Positions 30,784 through 41,600 of a DNA stretch of 64,000 bases are shown piece after piece (the first letter of the stretch is position 1; every line of letters starts with the position of its first letter). Under the pieces are notes generated by a model. It saw only the letters and a list, made by a program, of their open reading frames with translations. It searched no databases and was not told where the DNA came from. The DNA comes from Aphrocallistes beatrix. Its lineage: Eukaryota > Porifera > Hexactinellida > Sceptrulophora > Aphrocallistidae. The stretch is from contig OY725488.1 of NCBI GenBank assembly GCA_963281255.1, positions 248,001 through 312,000 on the forward strand, read 5' to 3'. Both the position numbers and the translations under genes were made by a program.

Positions 30784-31980
30784 ATGGCAGTGAAATCGTC
30801 TCAAGAGTTGGATCTGATAAGTATTCAGTTCAAACATTTACATTCCTTGCTTAACCAGGCAGAAGTGAAGGTAAAAGAAAGTTTTTGCAATCTTAAATCT
30901 GAAAAAGAGCGAACAATTCGTAAATCTTTGAGTGGCATCGCCGAAGCGAAAAATGCGAAATTGTTTGCTGAAAGAAATGTCAGGGACAACGAGTTGAAAT
31001 CGAATATTCTCTACGGCTGCGAAACGAAAATCGCAAAGTTGAAGGATGACAAACTTAGAGATGAGCAGTTGTCTCTCAATGTAATTTGGTCAGATTTGGG
31101 ATTCGAAGCGTTGGCGTTGAAAATAAGTTCGATTACAACAGCCTATGCTGAAAACTTAGAGTTACCTGACCTGACACGCCCCTCGTGCTCAGGTGGGGCT
31201 ATCAGCGATCAGTCGGGAGAAGGAAAACTGGTGTGGCCAAACCACCTCGCCATTGAAGAAGAGACTGCCAATATATACATATCAGATTGGAAAGGGGGTT
31301 GTATCCAGATTTTTAATAAATACGCTCAGTTTTTAAGACTATTCAAGCACACTTTCTATTGTCCGCGTGCAATTCTTGTTAAAAATTCGAAATTGTATGT
31401 AATAGAGAATAACAAGCAAGAGAAATTCACTCGATTCAAAATATTTTCCATCAAAGATGATAGTCAGTTGATAGTCTCTAATGGTGAGTTCGGATCAGGT
31501 CGAGGAGAAGTTGGAATTGCTGGATCTTTCGACATAACTCCAGAAGAAAAATGGTACATCAGCGAACCAGACAATCAAAGAATCCAAATTCTAAATGCTG
31601 ACTTGACTCACCATTCATTCTTTTTTAATTTTTCTGGGATTTGTGATCCTATCCAAGTCCGCATCCGAGGGGACGTTTTTGTATTAGGAAAGCAAGAAAA
31701 ATCGACTAAGATCTACCTCCTATCTCGTAAAAATGGGAGTTTGATACGATTAATTGATTTATCTGGAGTTATCGGAGCGATGTATTTCGCTCTGCTAGGA
31801 CCTCACTGGCTGATAGTCAGTGATTACAACGAACATTGCTTGAAAATATTCAATTTTGAGGGAGAGCTACTCCTTTCAGGCGAGCGACTCAGTCACCCCA
31901 AGGGAATCGAGGTTCTGAAAAATGGAAGAATTGCTTCACTGTCTATGAAACAATTTGGACACTGTCTCAACATTTATTAG
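30784..31980 (+). CDS. coiled-coil NHL-repeat protein
   Basis: An intronless 398-residue protein. The first 120 residues are a helical Lys/Glu-rich region (IQFKHLHSLLNQAEVKVKES; IRKSLSGIAEAKNAK), followed from about 150 by a six-bladed NHL-type beta propeller. Blades show GEGKLVWPNHLAIEEETANI, SDWKGGCIQIFNK, GSFDITPEEKWYISEPDNQR, SDYNEHCLKIFNFEGE and SHPKGIEVLKNGRIAS. The layout is that of TRIM-NHL proteins without RING and B-box. NHL propellers bind RNA or protein. The helical N-terminus has the same overall plan (short Glu/Lys coil, then an SITxxxxNLELP-like strand) as the exon duplicated at 3814 and 7164, which hints at a shared lineage-specific module, but identity is too low to be sure. 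Target unknown. Confidence 0.75.
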   Translation: MAVKSSQELDLISIQFKHLHSLLNQAEVKVKESFCNLKSEKERTIRKSLSGIAEAKNAKLFAERNVRDNELKSNILYGCETKIAKLKDDKLRDEQLSLNVIWSDLGFEALALKISSITTAYAENLELPDLTRPSCSGGAISDQSGEGKLVWPNHLAIEEETANIYISDWKGGCIQIFNKYAQFLRLFKHTFYCPRAILVKNSKLYVIENNKQEKFTRFKIFSIKDDSQLIVSNGEFGSGRGEVGIAGSFDITPEEKWYISEPDNQRIQILNADLTHHSFFFNFSGICDPIQVRIRGDVFVLGKQEKSTKIYLLSRKNGSLIRLIDLSGVIGAMYFALLGPHWLIVSDYNEHCLKIFNFEGELLLSGERLSHPKGIEVLKNGRIASLSMKQFGHCLNIY

Positions 31981-32469
31981 ACCATTGCCATTGCTACAGA
32001 TTATTTTGTATCTATTTTGCTCGTTCTTGTAATTTATGAAACTTTTATTTATCTATTTAGTTTGTATGATAGCAAGCAGGCCTGACAAATGTTGTGGTTT
32101 GGCAGAATGCTTGTTATGGTGCTCATGGAGCTACCGCCAAATCTTAGTTTGTCCAGTACGGATGTTTAACTTGTTTTTATGGAAACCCTCATTTGGATTG
32201 AGTCATAATAACGAGACCTCATTTTTATAGTTTATTGCATATGTGATGTATGTACAGATTACACTTTATTGTAATATCACATCATTGATTACATGGAGCA
32301 TGTTGCAAAATATTTCCCTCTCCAGATGTATATGTAATCATCTAAACACTACAGGATGAGCTTAATTAGCTAATTGCTCTCCTGCTTTATATAGGACGTT
32401 GAAACAGGCAGACATCTAGATACAGATTTAGAACATTTCAAATTTGTTCGCTCGGATTGCCATCTTGGG
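31981..32469. other. spacer upstream of guanylate cyclase
   Basis: This is 489 bp of AT-rich sequence with no supported gene; a 64-codon frame at 32036-32230 has no motif. The 5'UTR of the cyclase probably starts in the last 100 bp. Confidence 0.45.
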
Positions 32470-34770
32470 ATGTTCGGGCTTCTTTACCAAAGTTTAGAAC
32501 GCATGTTGATCCGACGGTTCGGACAAGAAATATGGGACGAAATTAAAGAAATGATTGAGTTAAATGAAAAAGATATTACGACAGAATATACCTTCGGGAT
32601 CCACACGATGTATGATGACAAGTATGCATTGGATCTGGTAGCAGCGGCCAGTGAAGTCCTGGGTATAAAGCAAGATTTAATTCTTGAGCTGTTCGGAGAA
32701 CAATTTATTCAATTCTGTCATGAAGCCGGTTATGGAAAGATTTTAACATGTCTTGCCCCCAACTTAAAAGATTTCCTCGCTACCCTAGACACACTCCATG
32801 AACACCTGACGGACACCTACCCTGGAATGAAACCTCCCAGCTTCACCTGTTCAGAAAACGAATCGGGACTCATTGTCACCTACTACTCATCTCGGATGGG
32901 GCTCGAGAGTGTCGTAGTGGGGATTATAAAGTCAATTGCTCGAGACATATTCAATCAAGAAGTCATCTTGGACGTCCACCATAAACTCAGGCCGAATGAG
33001 CCAGCCCGCTTCACTGTCCGTGAGGCTACGAAAATGAAACCATCCAATCATTTTCTAACCACTTTTCCGTCAACCTATTCGCCCCCTGTAACCAAAGAAA
33101 ACCTCATTCCGTCAGAGATATTCGCCTCTATCTTTCCTTTCCATTTCGTTTTCAACTCCGATCTCTCCGTATTACAAACAGGACAAGCGCTCACTCGAAT
33201 TTTTACTAACGCCTTAGTACAAGACATTCCTGACTACAAAGCTGATCAATTATTCTCTATTTTGAAACCCAAGATCCAATTCAAGTTCCAAGAAGTGTAC
33301 ATGCACACCCACACCGTATTTATCCTCCAGGTACAGACTGCCATCAAGATGCGTAACGACCACATAACCAGCGCCAAGTTCTCCTTCCGCTTGAAGGGAC
33401 AGATGATCTATCTGCCTAACATCAAGGCTCTTCTCTTCCTAGGCTCACCGAGGGTGACTTCTCTTGAAGAGATTCAAACGAGGGGACTCTATCTTTCTGA
33501 CTTCCCAATCCATGACGCTACTCGTGACTTGTTAATGATGATGGAGTGTTGTAGGGCTGAGATGGCGATGGCTATCAAAATGGAATTGCTAACGGAGAAC
33601 CTTCGTGAGACGAAGATGAGGTTAGAAGAAGAGAAATCTCGTTCTGAGAGATTACTGCACCAGATGCTACCGAGGTCAGTCGCCCAGCAGCTGATGACGG
33701 GTAGACCCGTGACAGCAGAACGGTTTGAAAGTGTCACGATTCTTTTCTCAGACATAAAGCACTTCGTTAAAATGGTGGGGAACGCAGATCCGATCGAGGT
33801 AGTGAACATGCTGAATGAGCTCTATGTCAAGTTCGATCAAGCCACTGCGCAGCACAACGTGTACAAGGTGGAGACCATTGGGGATGCGTACATGATAGTA
33901 GGCGGACTCCCCAACAGGATTAAGAACCACGCTGAAGAGGTGTCAAAAATGGCGATTGACATGATGAATGCAGCTAGCACCGTCCGCGCTATCACGACAG
34001 AGGATGATAGGAAAGGGGAGGAGCAATTCCTTCCTGTAAAGATCCGCATCGGAATGCACTGTGGGCCTGTGGTCGCCGGGGTGGTCGGCAAGAAGATGCC
34101 TCGATACTGTCTGTTCGGGCAGACGGTGAATATCGCGAGTCGCACCGAGAGTAACGGAGAAGTGGACAGGATTCACATCACAGAAGATGTGTACAGGGAG
34201 TTGGAGTCCAATCCTCTTTTCTCCATGGTGGAGAGAGGTCATGTGGAGTTTAAAGGTCTTGAGGAGGGAAAGATGTGCTACTGGCTCGAAGCCAAGAGAT
34301 ACAGAACCTTAGACAATGAACTCGTCACTCCGTTTATGATTAACGTAGTTAATAATGACATCCCTGACGTCCCATTTCCAGGTCCAGGTTATCGTGAATC
34401 TCTCCCGCTCAGCCCCTCAATGACAAGCACAAATACATCACACAAGATCAGTAAGGAATCTCAGGAATCCAATCTTTTCAGTCCCCATAGATTAAGGGCC
34501 TCGAATTCTCTCTTGAACCTTGTTGATGATCGTAGTGCCTCTCCTTTCCTTCTTGCTAGTCCCACTCCATCGGGCTCAGGACCACGATATTTGATAAAAA
34601 GCAATTCAATCCCGAATTTGCCCGGAATGAAGATCCAGTCGACGAAATTTGGCTTCAAACAGACGAGGCGCCCTTCTCGGAATGCGTACGTAGAGTGTGG
34701 ATACATTAATCGAGGGTCAGGAGTGTTCCAACCCATTCAACTTAAAGATTCTCAAGAATCTCAGCTCTAG
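32470..34770 (+). CDS. GUCY1B-like: soluble guanylate cyclase, beta-like, with H-NOX domain
   Basis: An intronless 766-residue class III cyclase that makes cGMP in response to nitric oxide. The H-NOX domain fills residues 1-185: proximal haem ligand His110 in LDTLHEHL (His105 in human beta-1) and the YxSxR haem-propionate motif at Tyr138/Ser140/Arg142. No distal Tyr is seen in GIIKS, consistent with NO rather than O2 binding. The HNOB/PAS region (about 200-370) and signalling helix precede the cyclase domain from about 420. The first metal Asp is in FSDI, the second in ETIGDAY; the guanine-selecting Glu is in VETIGD and the Cys in PRYCLFG; the transition-state Arg is in NIASRTES. One chain therefore has every catalytic residue, unlike vertebrate beta-1. 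A Ser/Pro-rich tail of about 130 residues follows the cyclase domain. Confidence 0.92.
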   Translation: MFGLLYQSLERMLIRRFGQEIWDEIKEMIELNEKDITTEYTFGIHTMYDDKYALDLVAAASEVLGIKQDLILELFGEQFIQFCHEAGYGKILTCLAPNLKDFLATLDTLHEHLTDTYPGMKPPSFTCSENESGLIVTYYSSRMGLESVVVGIIKSIARDIFNQEVILDVHHKLRPNEPARFTVREATKMKPSNHFLTTFPSTYSPPVTKENLIPSEIFASIFPFHFVFNSDLSVLQTGQALTRIFTNALVQDIPDYKADQLFSILKPKIQFKFQEVYMHTHTVFILQVQTAIKMRNDHITSAKFSFRLKGQMIYLPNIKALLFLGSPRVTSLEEIQTRGLYLSDFPIHDATRDLLMMMECCRAEMAMAIKMELLTENLRETKMRLEEEKSRSERLLHQMLPRSVAQQLMTGRPVTAERFESVTILFSDIKHFVKMVGNADPIEVVNMLNELYVKFDQATAQHNVYKVETIGDAYMIVGGLPNRIKNHAEEVSKMAIDMMNAASTVRAITTEDDRKGEEQFLPVKIRIGMHCGPVVAGVVGKKMPRYCLFGQTVNIASRTESNGEVDRIHITEDVYRELESNPLFSMVERGHVEFKGLEEGKMCYWLEAKRYRTLDNELVTPFMINVVNNDIPDVPFPGPGYRESLPLSPSMTSTNTSHKISKESQESNLFSPHRLRASNSLLNLVDDRSASPFLLASPTPSGSGPRYLIKSNSIPNLPGMKIQSTKFGFKQTRRPSRNAYVECGYINRGSGVFQPIQLKDSQESQL

Positions 34771-35001
34771 TGCTTGTATATCTACTCGAAAGAAGTCTTG
34801 CAATCTGCTTTGAATTATGTTTAATTTGATGTGTGAATATGTATATTCGACCAATTGAGATTTTGTGGCATATTTTATTGGTGTTACTTAGTTTATTTTC
34901 AAGTTTAATAGTTTAAATATGTCCCAACTTTAAATGATTCCATCCAAGTTCTACAAAGCAGCCAATATTTGAAATTATAAATATATACGTAGACTATCAA
35001 A

Positions 35002-36015
35002 ATGGACGAAGAAACGATTAGCTCTCCTTTGGAGGAAAATCTTTCAAAAGAAACAGATGATATTTTAGTTGAGCTCTCTCTATCTCCTAAAACAATTGAC
35101 TCAGTTGCTTCTCCGCAAGAACGAGACTCGTCAAGTGAAGATGTCATTCTTGTTAATTCTTCTCCATCCTCAGATGATCAGAATATAGCCGAAACAAATC
35201 CTGACTATATTCCTCCCTACCAAGATATTTCTCCTGACTTAAACGAGGAGGCGAATGATATCTGTTCTTTGCGAGAGGATCCCTTACAGCCCACAGAAGC
35301 TACTTCATCGCAGGAATTAGTTTCCCCTCGAAATATTCCCCCTGAATTGCCAGATTTCCAAACAGGAAAGTTGGTGTGGGCTAAGCTGTCCGGTTTTAGA
35401 TTCTGGCCAGGTTTAGTTGTTGACATTGAAAATGATGCCAATCTTCCTTCTAGGCTGAAGACGCCGTATCGAGAGGGTTGGCAATTGATTCACTTCTTTG
35501 GTACATACGACTATGCTTGGGTTCCTCCAAAGTCCTGTATTGTTAGTTGGGAGAGTGGGAATAAGAAGAATTATGCGAACAAATGTAAGAGCAAATTCTT
35601 TCAATTAGCACTGACTGAAGCAGGCGGGTTTATCGAGAAGGGAGAATTGCCGAAAGGATTTGGAATAATTCCAGACATGTTAGAATCTGATTCCGATTCG
35701 GATGCTCCTAACTCAGGCGTGAAAAAGGTGGACACTTCTCTTGGCAAGATTGCAACCAGGGGGTCGTCCAAGCGAGCACACAGTTTAACCTCTAATAGCA
35801 GCAATGCAGTCCTTAATATTAAGCGGATGAAACTACCCAATTCCAACCCTTCTTCTCAAGACGCCAAAGTAGAGGCAATTCAGCCCTTGGGGGAGGGGAA
35901 GAAGAGATGTACTTTAATAATGAAGAGGTTAGGCCTGGCCCCTCCGGACCCTTATCTCGGTAGAAAGTTTCCTGAAAAAGTAGAAACTGACTCAGACTCC
36001 AAGAATAATTGTTAA
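35002..36015 (+). CDS. PWWP-domain protein
   Basis: An intronless 337-residue acidic protein. Residues 1-115 are Ser/Asp/Glu-rich and probably disordered. A PWWP domain lies at about 119-215: GKLVWAKLSGFRFWPGLVVD with FRFWPG in the position of the PWWP motif, then YREGWQLIHFFGTYDYAWVP, where the aromatic residues of the methyl-lysine cage are expected. PWWP domains bind methylated histone H3K36 together with DNA. The C-terminal third is Ser-rich with basic patches (SSKRAHSL, LNIKRMKLP), suggesting nuclear localisation. No catalytic domain accompanies it, so a chromatin reader or adaptor role is likely. I cannot assign it to a named orthologue. Confidence 0.8.
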   Translation: MDEETISSPLEENLSKETDDILVELSLSPKTIDSVASPQERDSSSEDVILVNSSPSSDDQNIAETNPDYIPPYQDISPDLNEEANDICSLREDPLQPTEATSSQELVSPRNIPPELPDFQTGKLVWAKLSGFRFWPGLVVDIENDANLPSRLKTPYREGWQLIHFFGTYDYAWVPPKSCIVSWESGNKKNYANKCKSKFFQLALTEAGGFIEKGELPKGFGIIPDMLESDSDSDAPNSGVKKVDTSLGKIATRGSSKRAHSLTSNSSNAVLNIKRMKLPNSNPSSQDAKVEAIQPLGEGKKRCTLIMKRLGLAPPDPYLGRKFPEKVETDSDSKNNC

Positions 36016-36117
36016 ACATTTGAACGAATATTCATGTTGTGTTCATGTTGTGTAAATCGCGCATTGCTAGTAGAAAGCTTGTTTGTATTTTGAGATTTCA
36101 GTCTGATTGATTTAATA

Positions 36118-36294
36118 TGGTAATGCGAAAATGGTTCGACTTTTCGAAAAATGAAAACGTAGTTCGAATTGCGGATTTAGGAAATAGTTCGACTTTTTAT
36201 CATTAGGATTAATGGTGGGGTTTTTTCGAACTATTTCCTTTTTTGGAAAGTCGAACTATTTCCGGTTTTGGTTCGAACTATTTCCACCATACCA
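36118..36294. mobile_element. hAT-like MITE with 7-8 bp target duplication
   Basis: An approximately 177-bp AT-rich element. Its left end (tggtaatgcgaaaatggttcga) matches the reverse complement of its right end (tggtatggtggaaatagttcga) at about 17 of 22 positions. The direct repeat TTTAATAT occurs at 36111-36118 and 36295-36302. The motif ttcgaactatttcc recurs inside in both orientations. A 7-8 bp duplication is typical of hAT transposons. No coding sequence is present, so it is non-autonomous. Confidence 0.75.
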
Positions 36295-36490
36295 TTTAAT
36301 ATACATATCTAGCAATTTATTCATTCACCTTTTCCTGTATCGTTTATACAGATACAAAAAAATAAATAATTCGGATATCACGTAAATGCACGGTCTCTTG
36401 GTATACGTGTCGTATTCACTAGAAATTCCTGTATTTCATTGATTTTAAATTTACATATAATATTTTAATATTCCTGCGTAAATTAATTAG

Positions 36491-37126
36491 ATGGCAGAGG
36501 AATCTCCCAAATCCGCAAAATCCAAAGGAATTTTCCAAGAGACAGAAATTCTCCTATCAGCTGTTTCCACTTTCAATAAAGTGGAGCCCAACAAATTTCC
36601 ACTGCTCCTGTCTCGAGTGCTCCAGAGATACCACTCCTCCGACCACAAGCAGATATTCAACCCCGAGGAGATGGTCAAGCTTGAGAATTCTCTCGCTTTG
36701 GAGAAGGAAGAGTTACGCCTCCTTTTGGACGGGATCAAGTTCGTTGTTGACAAAGCTGCATACTTTGCACTCAAACCTGCTACACTACTGAACGAGTTGA
36801 CTGAAATCGGTTTGGAGGAACAGAGAGCATCAGCGTTCTCTCAGAGCTGGGGAAACCTTGGGAAATCCCTGATTGAACGTTTAAAAAAGAAAACTTTCTT
36901 CCCTGTTCAGCTGGAGGAAATTGACTGGCGCCTTAATTTACAATTGGCGCAATCATTCCAATCAAGACAAAAAGTTCCGAATGCGATATTCCAGCTTGGT
37001 TTGTCAGATGAAACCAAACCAGCAGAAGAGAAAGAAGAAGTGACAATAGAGTTTACCCGCGAAGAGCTATATCAATTCTACAGTGAGCTGGAAAGGATTC
37101 AGGATCAATTAGACTCACTCACTTAA
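36491..37126 (+). CDS. COMMD10: COMM domain-containing protein 10
   Basis: An intronless 211-residue protein matching COMMD10 over its full length. The N-terminal helical domain (KFPLLLSRVLQRYH, LALEKEELRLLLDGIKFVVD, AAYFALKPATLLNELTEIGL, AFSQSWGNLGK) precedes the C-terminal COMM domain (LEEIDWRLNLQLAQS, ELYQFYSELERIQDQLDSLT). The last seven residues are the same as in human COMMD10. COMMD proteins assemble into the Commander complex with CCDC22/CCDC93 and the retriever, which recycles endosomal membrane proteins. The COMM domain mediates the hetero-oligomer. Length is about that of the human protein. The first ATG (36491) was taken as the start, giving a short polar extension. Confidence 0.93.
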   Translation: MAEESPKSAKSKGIFQETEILLSAVSTFNKVEPNKFPLLLSRVLQRYHSSDHKQIFNPEEMVKLENSLALEKEELRLLLDGIKFVVDKAAYFALKPATLLNELTEIGLEEQRASAFSQSWGNLGKSLIERLKKKTFFPVQLEEIDWRLNLQLAQSFQSRQKVPNAIFQLGLSDETKPAEEKEEVTIEFTREELYQFYSELERIQDQLDSLT

Positions 37127-38675
37127 TAGATCCTGTCACCAGTAGCGACTAACTTAATAATTATGCTTATAATACGTAGAGTATTTGTAAATAATATAAG
37201 ATATGGTTGTGTATTGGTATAACGTAGATTAAATTCTTCTAAAAAAAATAAAAGAACAAATCTATAATAATATGCGAATAATGAAGGCGAGATTACTTTT
37301 CTAACAAATGTGTCAAGGCCGAAAGCTTGAATTTTAGAGCTCCAGTCGCAAAGCCATCAATAATTGCAGAGTATTACATTTATTATTAAAGAATACATCC
37401 ACCATTATCCAACTTACAAGGAATTTGAGTGCATTGCTCGTAATCACATCACTGTAACTTAGATAATTCTATTAATAAATTACATTATTTAACTTGAAAA
37501 ATATTCTCTTTTCTTTGGTAATTAACAATTCTTCTGTTCGCTTAATTGTCAGTATTAATGTTTGGGTCTTTTGGAGTTCACTAATGAGTGCAATGAGTGA
37601 CCATATTTGATCTATATTATAAGCAAATAAATTCTGGATAATTGCAATAACAGAAGTGGAAGAGGGAGCGATTAGGGATCATTTATGAATAATTCCCTTG
37701 TGTAGTCTACTAAGTTACTGGATCTGTTGTTTGTGCTCAATGCACTGTGATTGTGATCTCATCTCGATGAATTATTTTATAATGGTTATCGAATCCACTT
37801 ACAATATCTACGATGACATTTGAGAGTAACTACCGTATTCTGGAATCTGGATAATTCAACCTTTCTTTAGCTTCACAGCATATCGTCCCGACTCAATAAT
37901 TTTATCACACTTAACGACCTGTTATTTCTCACCACAGATGCAGACAAACCAATATAATATCCTTCCAAATCGATGCGTAGTCAACCTAGAACTATAGCAA
38001 TCCTTCCAGCTCTCGCACGTATTCGATCTAAATAGATGCATACCCAACGCCGCATTACCAAGTTAGTATTACGACTAGGCGGTGCGTGGTCGTCTAAATT
38101 ACATCGATTGGGTGAAACGATTCGAAAAAAAATCAACACTTGATCCTCCCTAGAAAGAAGCTGATAGGTCATTATAGAAAGGAACTTGGAATTGGAGGAA
38201 CAGCAAAAAAGTACCTCCAAGATTATTGTATATAAATTAGGTATAAACTAATTGGAAGAACTTTCCATTTCCCAATTAATAGTCGAACAAGATTACACAA
38301 CAGATGATAATAATTGGACAAGATTACACTTGTGTTTTATCTCTTTATTTCCTAGAAGCTTTTCAGTGATCCACTCAACTTGCAACTGTAAAACTTGATT
38401 ATTTGTTTAGATTCAATATGTGCATGTGGGTAATGAGATCAATTTGAACAATCTTCTGAAATGGTAAGTCTTAGTATCTAGTGCCTCAGTACCCTTCTGT
38501 AGCTGTAGAGTTTGTACGGCTTGAGTGCACATGCATTGTCCATAGCCTGCTGCCACGAGTATTTATTGTAACTTAATCTCGCATTTCAATATTATGCTTG
38601 TAGAGTTAGTCCATTTGTACTTTTTTAAACCATCCTAATTCATTTTATAATATTGTTCTTTTGCTTTTTCACTCA
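37127..38675. other. 1.55-kb intergenic region
   Basis: An AT-rich spacer with no recognised gene, repeat or RNA; a 79-codon minus frame at 37981-38220 has no family features. The region must include the promoter of the large supervillin-like gene. Confidence 0.5.
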
Positions 38676-41600
38676 ATGGCCTTGTTTGATGTGTCTAAAA
38701 TGTATAATGGCCTGAGTAATGATGATGTGAATGCTCCCTCAGATGGAATCATCCAGAATGCAACTTCGAGCTCATTTGAATATCCGCCACTTCCTTCAAG
38801 TTCCTCCTCTGCAAGTTCTCCTTTCACTCCGAAAATAGGATCCATGTTAATCGACCGGAACAGTTCCAATTTCATCTGTTACCAACAAGATCACCGACAG
38901 GTCGTGTACAGAAAATCGTTATTCAAAATATCTTGTACTCACAAGTCATATTTTATAGCATAGTATCCCAACCTTTATTGTAGAAAATTATGATTCTAAA
39001 TCCTAAAAAGATGTTTGTGGCGATTTGTAGATTCAAATGAAGTAATGCATACATTTATCGGATCGTTTTAATTATCAGCCTGTATCCCATATTTACATTC
39101 ATGCATAAATACAGTGAAGGTGTTCTTATATATTTATATATGGATAGATCGACTTAACTTCGTCAGATGAAATTAACACCAGTCGGGACCAGGACTCGGA
39201 TGATTTTCTCTCTTTTTCTGGAGATACTTCCCACGTTCACAAACAATCAGCTCCAGTTTCGAAGGGAACAGAAGAGTTATCTGACCTTCTGGGATCTATG
39301 ATACTTCGGGACAAGAGTGCTTCTTCTGGAGAGGACAGAAATAGGCGAGCTAGAAACAGACATTCTTTCAACGTCCCAACTACACATAACGAGATCAGGA
39401 TGGATCAACCCTTAGTAAGTAAAATATGAAAGAAACTTTCCCAGCCAATAATTAATTTAAAACAGTCTTTGCTTATTTTGTGCGAGTTTCAATCTTTTAA
39501 AATTTGCATAACAAACATACAAGTGGGATCATATGTCTTTGTACTGAAAATATTTGAATATTGATTGGGAATTAGGTAAGAAGTTAATTTAAGTCAATGT
39601 TATTTACTTTTATTTGCATTCATATCATCATTGAGATTCACAGGGATCAGTAATACAACTTGATTCATTATCTGATTAATTAACTCTCCTCAGAATGCGA
39701 TCCCTATAACATTATGTTTGCATTATGCTTAGATATGTCTAAATTCACTAATGGTGTTATGATGTGTGTTTTTCACTAGATCACCTGATTATTAGTGTTG
39801 TGTTGTACAATCTCTCAAACTTTGCAAAATGCTAGGCTGTTGCTTCATGCCCTAAATTTTTAGAGTGCACTCACTACGTAGGTACAGTTGCAGCATTTGT
39901 TATGTCTAGAATTAATTTCATATTTTGCTAACAGAAGTGAAATTGTGCAATATCTATACTGAATATATTTTGCTGCCACGTGATTTCTAATTAGCCTAAC
40001 TCAGTATACATTGCTATCAATAAAATTTTCGAATTATAACGAAAATTTTTGTTGCCGATGCATAATACATTATTACACTTGTACTGTTTATTCCATGTGG
40101 CATCATCTATCATGAGTTACTTTCGACTTTAACACGACATAGTTCATTATATTTATTAATGGTGTTTACTACTTGAAGAAGATTTGTGTATCAAATACGT
40201 TACTGAACTATTTCTTTGTGGTAATATCATCAGAAATTTCTCTTTACCAAACTAATTTTTAATTAATTAATTAAATTCTACTTAATACACTGATAAAATG
40301 TGGTTGCTCAAAGGTTGTTTCATCTTCACAATTTTTGAATTTCCATATTTGTCTAATTGAACCACCTCACACTCCATACCTCAGTATGAAGCCTATTAAC
40401 CTATTCGTTAGAAGCTTCCAGATCCTGACGTTGTGTCACAGTTTGTAGAGAAGAACCCGTATACGAATTTGACACCATATACAGGCATATGGGAGAGAGC
40501 TATTTTTGAGAAGACACAGTTATTGAAAGTTAACGACTATAATTAGAAATCTAATTTAAATTTACATTTAGCTTAGTTCACGAGTACTAAGTCTTCCTGT
40601 GGTATCCATAGTGCAGTTGTCTCGTTTCCACGTAAACCATCAAAATATGCCAATGCACTGGCACTCGATTACAGGCTTTATGGAATTTACTTTTACCACA
40701 TCCATAGCTGACAGTTTAGGGGATACCCTGGTATATCAGAGTTAACGCGACAGCATACTTTAACGTAGCCTTCTATCGATATTATTTTGGCTCCCTACTA
40801 TTTAGTTGTAGAAATACATAGAAGATACTATACAATCTCTCAGTATCGAAATTTCACACTGTTTGAAGTTTATTGGTCAACTAAAAACTAATTTATGAAC
40901 TACGATCATTACACAACATTTTCAAGAAATAAACTATGTCTTTACTAGTAGATAACAATCGATATAAATAGGAATGTTTCAATTCTTTTACATTTTAGAC
41001 CCGTCGGAGGACCTTATCTACTTCATCATCAGCACCATTCAAGTTTAATACTGAGAACTTCATCTTAAGCAACCCTGCGTCTCCAAGTTATCATCTCTCT
41101 TTCCTTCAAAACTTAATTTCACCTATTTCCGAGGCAAAAACTTTTACGAAATCTATCGAAGAGTTGGCCGCTTCACCCCTTACCAGTACAACTAACAAAC
41201 TCCTTGAAAACTCAAAAGTAAGCTCGCACATATTTTCACCATACAATACCCTACATTTTATAATCTTCATAGAATATCTAAAAATTGGCTTGATAGTAGT
41301 ATAGCCACTTTTAACATTGCCACTATTTGAAGAATGTTAACCAAATTAGGAAAACGGACCACCATCTTTTATGAGATTCCCTTTTAACTTTATGTAATAT
41401 TTACAGCCTTGGAAGAAGTTCCTTGCAGGGGATTCGGGGAATCTGTATTCTTTTGTACGTATATTAAACCTTAGCCATGTACTTACGCACATTTGAAGAT
41501 TCGCAGGTCGCAGCTGCTCAAACGATAATAATAATTATGCACGTCTACCTTCAGTCGAATTCCATAAAAAGTCAGTCAAGTTGTTAATTTTCTAGCTGCA

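Noticed and set aside
37981..38220. 79-codon minus-strand frame in the spacer before the supervillin-like gene
   Set aside because: No motif, no splice partners in phase and no similarity to a known family.
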